Positions 7,060-14,274 of a DNA stretch of 22,647 bases are shown here, piece after piece. A program made the position numbers and the translations under genes. The notes under the pieces are model-generated. The model was not told where the DNA came from and did not search any database. It saw only the letters and a list, made by a program, of their open reading frames with translations. This DNA comes from Ignavibacteria bacterium (GTDB taxonomy: Bacteria > Bacteroidota > Ignavibacteria > Tepidaquicellales > Tepidaquicellaceae), in NCBI GenBank assembly GCA_016716125.1, contig JADJWZ010000033.1, forward strand, positions 1 to 22,647, written 5' to 3'. How positions within the stretch are numbered: the stretch's first letter is position 1; every line of letters starts with the position of its first letter.

Positions 7060-10000
7060 TCAAAATTTATTTTGAAACACAGCTAACTTTAATGTCTTTG
7101 CTCCTGCCGAACCGCAGTCAATGTAAACAACATACATTCCGCTCGCTACAAATTTTCCGTCATTATTCTGCAGATCCCATTTCTCAAGCGAGTTCTTCGG
7201 ATCATTTGAATTCCTTTCGATCTTTTTCACGGGCGAGCCGTCAAGACTGTAAATGTAAATTGTGCATACAGAAGGCAGATGAGAAAAGTAAATAAATTTT
7301 TCACCCGCGTCATTGTATTCAAGCTCCGAGAAACCGTAGTAAGGATTTGGAAAAGCTTTGATATTATTTATTCCGTCTTTGCTTAAATCATTGTTATTAA
7401 ATGTTGTGCCGTTTATAGTCCATGAATATTTCACGGGATAGCCCGGCACAAATTCCGCTCTGGAAATTCTGTATGGAAATACAGTAAGCGCATCGCCGTC
7501 TGACCATGTCTGCAATACTCCGTTAATTGATTTCACTCTCGGCAGCCATGCATACATTATGTCCAATGATGGAAACCCGTATGCCGGGCTTAATAAGCCG
7601 GGATTTATATTCTGTCCTGATCTTGACATATACTGCTGCTCGGGAGTTTCGCTGTAATCAGATGCGAAGATATAAGTGAACTGATATTTTCCGAGCGGAG
7701 AGTCGTCCGGATCCCATATTCCGTTTGCGTCAGCATCTGCGAATCCAATATTAAGACGTCTTGGATTTCCCTGAGTGGAATCGAGTTCGTCAGCTGCATA
7801 CACGCTGAAAGGAACTTCGGCAATTCCCGCAAAAGGAATGTTTGTCAAATTTGTGTCTGTCAGTAATACATTCACCGGAGGAGCGTATCTGTATGCTCTG
7901 GAAGTTTCTCCGAAAACTATCCTGATCTTTCTCAATGGACCGCCAGTCAGCAAAGTAAATGTTCCCGAGCCGGGTGATAAAACATTTCCATTTGCATGAA
8001 TCCTTGAACGGAAATTATTGAACGAGCCCTGTGTGGGAAAACTCATGCCGAGACTGCGGCTGTTGAACTGACGGTTGGTAATTACTTTTGCTGTTTTTAT
8101 TGCATTAGTATCCGGAGCTGTGAACCATTCCTTTCCTTCGGGTTCGTAAGTCCATCCTTTCTGAATGCTCGTTTTGCGGACATTCAGATTAAAGTTATCT
8201 TTCGGATCTCTTACAATACCTGAGTCACGCATGATCTGATGAATGAAAAATAATCCGTCAGATGACTTTGCAGTGTCCTGCGTTCCGGAAAAATCTTCCG
8301 TGTTCTGATATAGCACTGTACTGATTCCGTTATAATTTCTTGTTAGGGTCCAGTTAAGATTATTATTTGAGCCGGTTCCGAATACAGAAGTGTAGGTTGC
8401 GTTCAGGAGTTTTACAGGATCAATGATGACAGGCATCACACCGAGGTCTCTCTGATCAGTAAGTATTGTATCTCCTAATGAATAATTTATCTGCGTACCC
8501 GAAGAGATATTCTGCGGAATGACTTTAAGAATTTTCTTTGGCGATTCTAAAACTTTCGGCAGCGTAAAAGGTCCGCCGGACGGATCATAGTAATAAGCAG
8601 TAACTGCGAATTTATATTCAGTGCCGTTAATAAAATTCTTATTGCTTATTGTGTCTTTGTTAAGTTCAATGAAACGCGAGATCCCGTTGTCACTTCCTTT
8701 CTGCACAATACCGTATAAGAATCCCTGCTGCTCTTCATAATAAACACTGTCTTTTATATCTTTAATACCATCCTTAATATCAAAAGTCTTTATCAGAACA
8801 GTATCATCATCAGAGGGATTAACGGAATAAGAATTTATCTGATAAATATTGTATCCCTGAAATTTAAAATATGTATCAGAAAATTTATTTAAATATTTAA
8901 CTCTCTCGGCGGAGTCATTCCAGGAGATATACACATTTCCGTTTCCCGACGAATAATGCTCAGCGGCAGGAGGTTTGGCTGTAACACTTATATCAAAATT
9001 ATTATCGTACAAGTTTTGTAAATACCGGGAATATAATTTCAATGTATTGATGCTTGCATGATTGCTCGAGCTTCTTGCAATAATCTGCGCATATACAATG
9101 GTTTGTGTATCACCCGGATTTACTGTCGAAGGTCCTGAACATTGCAAAGATCTTCTGTCATCTCCCTCTGACATATTCCATCCCTGTCCCGTTGAGGGAT
9201 CGCCGGTAAATACAAAATTAGTGTTCTGATTTGTTATGGGGTTAAACCATGGAGTTCTGTCACGTCTGATTCCCTGTAAATAATAATATGTCTCCCTGTA
9301 ATTTGTAGGATCTCCTACACTGGGATTTCCGTCGACGAATAAATGAAAAGCTGTCATTCCGAGATTTTTAAAACCGGGTTTGATCACAAGATTATTGCTC
9401 AAAGGCGGACTGTAAAATTTCGCCGTGTCTCCCGGGGCGGGAACGGTCTGACCTTTAAGTAAAAGAAATCCGACTGCCGGCGGAGCTAAACCATAATCTC
9501 CGTCGTTATTGGTAAAGTTATAAGTGTATCCAAGATTTAAAATTGAATCACTTCCGACCGCATCATCACCTGCAACGCCGAGATCATCATCCGTCCATAA
9601 AGCCATATAAAAATTTATCCACGGAAGACTTCCCCTGTTAATGATCCTAAGCTCCGTGATAATTACATCGTCTAAATAACTATAACTTTTAGCAAATGAG
9701 AAATTCGTTTGAAGTATCTGCGCTTTAAGAGGATCTGTACTTCCGGCATTATTTCCATGCGCTTCAGGATATCCGTCAGTATAGGAATAAAACATTGTCT
9801 GCTCTCCCATTAGAAATGGTTTTCCGTTTTCATCCATATGAGCTCCCTGACTGACCGGCCAGTTCTGATAATCTTCACTTGCGGTATCGCCTTTATTAAT
9901 TTTATAAATTCTAAATAGCGGATCGTCCTTACCCTGCGGATTTCCATTCCCGTCCACATATCCGGGAAGATATTCATAATCATATTCAGCGATAGCTATA

Positions 10001-10302
10001 AGTGTGTCATCTCCGACCACAGCTCCCATCCATAATCCGGAAGCGTATCTTGCAAAATGTCCGGAACCTTTCGGCCATTCGAATCCGGCGTTTTCGGTTG
10101 TGGGATTTCGGTTGAAGCTGCCGTTGTTTCTGTACCATGTTCTGATATAATTAACATCCATTTGTTTTGAGCTGACGGCAGTAACACCCGAATTGCCGTT
10201 GTTATCATTGCTGTTTTTTTTCGGATCTCGGTCACTGAATTCAAAAGCGTAAATAATTACGACACACAATAAAATAAATACAGGTAGTTTAAATCGTTTC
10301 AT
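7060..10302 (-). CDS. Large T9SS-type surface/secreted protein, tandem paralogue A
   Basis: This intact 1,080-residue protein is the last member of the array in transcription order. The N-terminus (MKRFKLPVF and a hydrophobic core to about residue 22) is an export signal, followed by a D/N-rich linker. The conserved region about 50-110 contains the stretch from TWYRNNGSFNRNPTTENAGF to ARYASGLWMGAVVGDD. Residues about 440-600 look Fn3-like, with FQGYNIYQINSY near 477 and NGTEYKFAVTAYYYDPSGG near 559. The final 104 residues (from GINNIKAFPNPYYGF, 977) form a T9SS-type sorting region with IYSLDGSPVKKI, W-D-L-Q-N, FVASGMYVVYID and two cysteines (1013 and 1063). Function is unknown; a surface or secreted role is inferred from the signals. 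The stop is TGA followed by ATTAAAGC, shared only with copy C. It follows copy B after 31 nt. Its body resembles D and E more than B. Confidence 0.85.
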   Translation of the reverse strand: MKRFKLPVFILLCVVIIYAFEFSDRDPKKNSNDNNGNSGVTAVSSKQMDVNYIRTWYRNNGSFNRNPTTENAGFEWPKGSGHFARYASGLWMGAVVGDDTLIAIAEYDYEYLPGYVDGNGNPQGKDDPLFRIYKINKGDTASEDYQNWPVSQGAHMDENGKPFLMGEQTMFYSYTDGYPEAHGNNAGSTDPLKAQILQTNFSFAKSYSYLDDVIITELRIINRGSLPWINFYMALWTDDDLGVAGDDAVGSDSILNLGYTYNFTNNDGDYGLAPPAVGFLLLKGQTVPAPGDTAKFYSPPLSNNLVIKPGFKNLGMTAFHLFVDGNPSVGDPTNYRETYYYLQGIRRDRTPWFNPITNQNTNFVFTGDPSTGQGWNMSEGDDRRSLQCSGPSTVNPGDTQTIVYAQIIARSSSNHASINTLKLYSRYLQNLYDNNFDISVTAKPPAAEHYSSGNGNVYISWNDSAERVKYLNKFSDTYFKFQGYNIYQINSYSVNPSDDDTVLIKTFDIKDGIKDIKDSVYYEEQQGFLYGIVQKGSDNGISRFIELNKDTISNKNFINGTEYKFAVTAYYYDPSGGPFTLPKVLESPKKILKVIPQNISSGTQINYSLGDTILTDQRDLGVMPVIIDPVKLLNATYTSVFGTGSNNNLNWTLTRNYNGISTVLYQNTEDFSGTQDTAKSSDGLFFIHQIMRDSGIVRDPKDNFNLNVRKTSIQKGWTYEPEGKEWFTAPDTNAIKTAKVITNRQFNSRSLGMSFPTQGSFNNFRSRIHANGNVLSPGSGTFTLLTGGPLRKIRIVFGETSRAYRYAPPVNVLLTDTNLTNIPFAGIAEVPFSVYAADELDSTQGNPRRLNIGFADADANGIWDPDDSPLGKYQFTYIFASDYSETPEQQYMSRSGQNINPGLLSPAYGFPSLDIMYAWLPRVKSINGVLQTWSDGDALTVFPYRISRAEFVPGYPVKYSWTINGTTFNNNDLSKDGINNIKAFPNPYYGFSELEYNDAGEKFIYFSHLPSVCTIYIYSLDGSPVKKIERNSNDPKNSLEKWDLQNNDGKFVASGMYVVYIDCGSAGAKTLKLAVFQNKF

Positions 10303-10333
10303 ATAGTTAGGTTGTATAAAAAGTATTTTGTGT

Positions 10334-13300
10334 TTAAAATTTATTCTGAAACACAGCTATCTTTAATGTCTTAGCTCCGGCCGCACCGCAGTCAATGTAA
10401 ACCACATACATTCCGCTCGCTACAAATTTCCCTTCATTATTCTGCAGATCCCATTTCTCAAGTGAGTTCTTCGGATCATTTGAATTCCTTTCGATCTTTT
10501 TCACGGGCGAGCCGTCAAGACTGTAAATGTAAATTGTGCATACCGAAGGCAGATGAGAAAAGTAAATGAATTTCTCATCCGCGTCATTGTATTCAAGTTC
10601 AGAAAATCCGTAGTAAGGATTCGGAAAAGCTTTGATATTATTTATTCCGTCTTTCGCCAGATCATTATCATTAAATACAGTGCCGTTGATTGTCCATGAA
10701 TATTTCACGGGATAGCCCGGCACAAAGTCGGCTCTATTGATCCTGTAAGGAAATACCGTCAGCTTATCACCGGTCTTCCATTTATCACCCGCATTTGCAA
10801 GTCTCGGAAGCCAGGCATACATTATATCCATTGAAACAAATCCGAAAGTTGGATTTGCTGAACCCGGATTGATCGGCTGACTGCCGCGGCTTACATAATT
10901 TGGATTCGGTGTTTCACTGTAAGTGGATGTCAGTACATAAACAAACTGATACTTACCCAATTTGCTTTCATCGGGATTCCAGAGACCGTCCACATCCGCA
11001 TCTACAAAAGCAATATTCAGTCTCCTTGGCGCGCCGCCGGACGAGTCGAGTTCATCTGCTGAATATACAGCAAATGGAACATCCGCCATATCCCGGTATG
11101 GAGTTACAGTTAAGTTTGTATCCGTAAGCAATACATTCGCAGCCGGCGCGTATCTGTACGCCTTTGAAGTTTCTCCGAAAATAAACTGCACCTTTCTTAA
11201 AGGACCTCCTGCCATGAGAGTATTTGTGCCGGTTCCTTCGGTGAATTGTGATCCGTTGGCAATGATCCTTGATCTGAAGTTGTTAAATTTTCCCTGAGTA
11301 GGAAAACTCATTCCCAGCGACCGGCTGTCAAATTGTCTGTTTGTAATTACCTTCGCAGAATATATTGCAGCAGTATCAGGACCTCTGAACCAGATATTTT
11401 CCTGCGGTTCATAAGTCCAGCCCTTTTGCAAAGTATATGTCGGAATCTTATTGCTGATCCTGTAATTATCATCCGGATCTCTTACTACTCCGGAGTCCCT
11501 TATAGTCTGATGAATAAGTAATAATCCGTCCGCTGATTTTGCTGTGTCCTGCGTTCCCGTGAAGTCATGAACATTTTGAAAAAGCACCGCGCTGCTGCCG
11601 TTTAAATTTCTCGTGAGCGTCCAGCTTAATTTATTTTCGAACATTCCAAAAACAGATGTGTATGTTGCGTTCAGAAGTTTTACAGGATCAATAATTATTG
11701 GCATAACACCAAGATCTCTCTGATCAGTAAGGATCGTATCGCTCATTAAATAATTTACCTGAGTACCGGCAGAGATATTCTGCGGAATGACTTTAATAAT
11801 TTTCTTCGGTGACTCCAGAACTTTCGGCAGCGTAAATGGACCGCCGGACGGATCGTAGTAATAAGCCGTAACTGCAAATTTATATTCAGTTCCGTTTATG
11901 AAATTTCCGTTGCTTAGTGTATCTCTGTCAAGCTCTATGTTCCGGGAGATACCGTTGTCGCTTCCTCTCTGAACTACGCCAAAAATAAACCCCTCATACT
12001 CATTCAGATATATACTGTCCCGAATGTCTTTGATCCCGTCTATTATGTCAAATGTCTTTATCAATACCGTGTCACTCTGAACAGGATTATTTGAGTAAGA
12101 ATTAATCTGATAAACATTATACCCCTGAAATTTAAAGAACGAATTCGAATATGGATTAGGATATTTTTTTCGTTCAGCTTCATCGTTCAGAGTGAGATAG
12201 ATCTTTCCGTTGCCTGATGAATAATGTTCGACTGCAGGCGGATCTGCAGCCACACTGATATTAAAATTATAATCATATAATCTTTTAAGCTGTTTTGATA
12301 AGTATTTCAGAGTATAAACGCTAAAAAGGTTACTTGCGCTTCGCGAAATTACCTGAGCGAAAATTATAGTCTGAGTATCACCGGGATTAACAGTTGAAGG
12401 TCCGGAGGTTTGAATGAATCTGATATTACCTCCCTGACTCATATTCCATCCCTGTCCTGTAAAAGGATCTCCTGAATATGGAAACTTTGTAATTTGATTT
12501 GTCAGAGGATTAACCCATGGTGATTTATCACTTCTTAATCCTTCAAGAATATAATATGTTTCTCTGTGATTTGACGGATCGCCGATAATGGGATTTCCAT
12601 TAAAATACATGTTAAAATTACTCATTAACATATCCTTGAATCCCGGTTTTATAACAAGATTATTACTCATAAGCGGACTGTAATATTTAACCGTATCACC
12701 CGGGCTTGGAATTGTCTGACCTTTGAGTAACAGAAATCCTACAGCTGGCGGAGCTGATCCGTAATCACCGTCATTAATGGCATAGTTGTAAGTATATCCC
12801 AGATTTAAATTTGTATCGCATCCGACTGCATCATCACCGGCAACGCCGAGATCATCATCCGTCCATAACGCCATATAACATCTTGTCCACGGCTGATTAC
12901 TTCTGTTTATAATTCTCATCTCTGTGATGATCATATCGTTGTAAACTCCAAAATCTTTTTTAGAGCAAAAATTAGTCTGCAGGATCTGAGCTTTTAGAGG
13001 AGCAGTTCTACCGGCATAATTCTGGTGTGATTCAGGATAACCGTCAGTAAAAGAAAAAAACATTGTCTGATCTCCCATTAATAACGGCTTTCCGGATTCA
13101 TCTGTATAAGCTCCCTGACTTACAGGCCAGTTCAAATAATCTTCGCTCGTCGTGTCGCCTTTATTTATAGTATAAATTCTATAAAGCGGATCGTCCTTTC
13201 CCTGAGGATTACCGTTTGCATCAACGTAACCCGGCAGATATTCATAGTCAAATTCTGCGATCGCCACGAGAGTATCATCTCCCACGATAGCTCCGATCCA

Positions 13301-13570
13301 TAACCCTGAAGCGTATCTTGCAAATTTAGATGAACCTTTAGGCCACTCAAATCCGGAGTTACCTGTAGTCGGATTCCGGTTGAAGCTGCCGTTGTTCCTG
13401 TACCATGTACTGATATTATTTGCATCCATTTTTTTTGAATCAATGACAGTAACTCCGGAATTACCGTTGTTATCGTTACTATTTTTTTCCGGATCGCGGT
13501 CGCTGAATCCGAATGCGTAAATTATTATCACACATAAAGAAATAAATACCGGAAGTTTGAATCGTCTCAT
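10334..13570 (-). CDS. Large T9SS-type surface/secreted protein, tandem paralogue B
   Basis: Intact gene, 1,078 residues from the chosen ATG. A longer reading from a TTG at 13588 adds MPNLKM, but the ATG at 13570 gives MRRFKLPVFISL, matching copies C and D; the adjacent ATG at 13573 is also possible. Layout is as in the other copies: export signal, conserved N-terminal block (TWYRNNGSFNRNPTTGNSGF, ASGLWIGAIVGDD), Fn3-like middle and sorting-type C-terminus with the same two cysteines. Its middle differs from A, D and E: FGVYNDMIITEMRIINRS, YLNEYEGFIFGVVQRGSDNG and IWFRGPDTAAIYSAK are shared with C. It is the first gene of the B-A block, preceded by a 704-bp spacer that must hold its promoter, and A follows after 31 nt. 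Function is unknown. Confidence 0.85.
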   Translation of the reverse strand: MRRFKLPVFISLCVIIIYAFGFSDRDPEKNSNDNNGNSGVTVIDSKKMDANNISTWYRNNGSFNRNPTTGNSGFEWPKGSSKFARYASGLWIGAIVGDDTLVAIAEFDYEYLPGYVDANGNPQGKDDPLYRIYTINKGDTTSEDYLNWPVSQGAYTDESGKPLLMGDQTMFFSFTDGYPESHQNYAGRTAPLKAQILQTNFCSKKDFGVYNDMIITEMRIINRSNQPWTRCYMALWTDDDLGVAGDDAVGCDTNLNLGYTYNYAINDGDYGSAPPAVGFLLLKGQTIPSPGDTVKYYSPLMSNNLVIKPGFKDMLMSNFNMYFNGNPIIGDPSNHRETYYILEGLRSDKSPWVNPLTNQITKFPYSGDPFTGQGWNMSQGGNIRFIQTSGPSTVNPGDTQTIIFAQVISRSASNLFSVYTLKYLSKQLKRLYDYNFNISVAADPPAVEHYSSGNGKIYLTLNDEAERKKYPNPYSNSFFKFQGYNVYQINSYSNNPVQSDTVLIKTFDIIDGIKDIRDSIYLNEYEGFIFGVVQRGSDNGISRNIELDRDTLSNGNFINGTEYKFAVTAYYYDPSGGPFTLPKVLESPKKIIKVIPQNISAGTQVNYLMSDTILTDQRDLGVMPIIIDPVKLLNATYTSVFGMFENKLSWTLTRNLNGSSAVLFQNVHDFTGTQDTAKSADGLLLIHQTIRDSGVVRDPDDNYRISNKIPTYTLQKGWTYEPQENIWFRGPDTAAIYSAKVITNRQFDSRSLGMSFPTQGKFNNFRSRIIANGSQFTEGTGTNTLMAGGPLRKVQFIFGETSKAYRYAPAANVLLTDTNLTVTPYRDMADVPFAVYSADELDSSGGAPRRLNIAFVDADVDGLWNPDESKLGKYQFVYVLTSTYSETPNPNYVSRGSQPINPGSANPTFGFVSMDIMYAWLPRLANAGDKWKTGDKLTVFPYRINRADFVPGYPVKYSWTINGTVFNDNDLAKDGINNIKAFPNPYYGFSELEYNDADEKFIYFSHLPSVCTIYIYSLDGSPVKKIERNSNDPKNSLEKWDLQNNEGKFVASGMYVVYIDCGAAGAKTLKIAVFQNKF

Positions 13571-13931
13571 CATTTTAAGATTGGGCAAAAAGTTTTATTA
13601 TGTTCATATCGAAATTACGGAAAGGTAACATTCAAAGCAAAGATTTCTTTTTGAGATTTGAGAGGTGAAATGGTGAGAAAAAGCTGTGAGTAATTGATCG
13701 ATTGATGATGGATGTTTTGAATTTAAACGAATTTAAACGTTTTCCCGGAATTTGCTTTCGGAAAGGATTTCGTGTTTGTGTGAAATTCCGGCTTCTATTT
13801 TTGTTGCTTTACTTAATAAAAAAATATGATTTGAAGTAAATTGAAGTGATATTTTTATTTGAAAAAAATTAAGCAGAATCACATTCGTCTAAATTGTTAG
13901 GCATTTAAATTGAAGTTAAACTGCCATTAAC

Positions 13932-13963
13932 GTTCTTTCTTTTGAGAGATCAAAAGAAAGAAC
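13932..13963. repeat. Perfect 13-bp inverted repeat
   Basis: GTTCTTTCTTTTG (13932-13944) and CAAAAGAAAGAAC (13951-13963) form a perfect stem around AGAGAT. It is followed at once by CAAAGAAAAATCTCCGC, leading into the larger foldback. From memory, similar purine/pyrimidine palindromes are scattered in Bacteroidota genomes. The lack of a T-tract argues against a simple terminator. Confidence 0.7.
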
Positions 13964-13976
13964 CAAAGAAAAATCT

Positions 13977-14117
13977 CCGCTGTTGAAAAATTGCCGGAAT
14001 TCATCTCACAATTGCTATAAAATTTCCAACTCAAAATTTGCTGCGCAAATTTCTCAGACAAGGAAATTTTATAAACGCAATTGCTCATGAATTCTTTCGG
14101 CAATTTTTCAAAGGCGG
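13977..14117. repeat. Long nested foldback (imperfect inverted repeat, MITE-like or structured RNA)
   Basis: The left arm (13977-14027, CCGC..TTGAAAAATTGCCG..GAATTCAT..CAATTGC..TATAAAATTTCC) is nearly the reverse complement of the right arm (14062-14117). Differences are a 3-base AAA insertion, a short CTCA/GAG mismatch, a 3-base insertion near the inner end, and a 2-base mismatch near the outer end. Inside the 34-base loop lies a second stem, AAATTTGC (14034-14041) with GCAAATTT (14045-14052). The whole is about 140 bp. I see no transposase gene and no clear target-site duplication. Confidence 0.7.
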
Positions 14118-14274
14118 TTATAATAAAGAGTTTAGCAGATAATACTAATTTTATGAAAAATTAAACTGATATTTTGTTCTCGAAAAAGTTTTGTATATCA
14201 ATGAAGCTGAATGAGATTTAGAAAGAGCATTGTTAAAGAATGTTCTCATATATTTATTTGTGTGATGCTTTAAT

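Larger units (their letters stand above)
13571..14274. other. 704-bp spacer between paralogues C and B
   Basis: Neighbouring copies are otherwise only 31-33 nt apart, so this spacer is exceptional. Near copy B it keeps the leader-like sequence GGGCAAAAAGTTTT seen in variant form before the other copies. It then holds AT-rich sequence with a 10-bp direct repeat (GAATTTAAAC twice, 13719-13738), a perfect 13-bp hairpin (13932-13963) and a large foldback (13977-14117). At 14225-14245 there is a weak 7-bp hairpin with a poor T-tract, a possible terminator for copy C. I see no convincing coding sequence. The promoter of the B-A block should be here but could not be pinned down. Confidence 0.6.

Noticed and set aside
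13571..13588. TTG start adding MPNLKM to copy B
   Set aside because: Copies C and D start at MRRFKLPVF; the extra codons come from the leader sequence and are not conserved.
13719..13738. Direct repeat GAATTTAAAC twice as an operator
   Set aside because: Two adjacent AT-rich 10-mers occur readily by chance here and no regulator gene is nearby.
14225..14245. Hairpin GAGCATT/AATGTTC as terminator of copy C
   Set aside because: The stem is short with a wobble pair and the following minus-strand sequence is TTTCTAAATC, not a real T-tract. It is kept only as a remark in the spacer entry.
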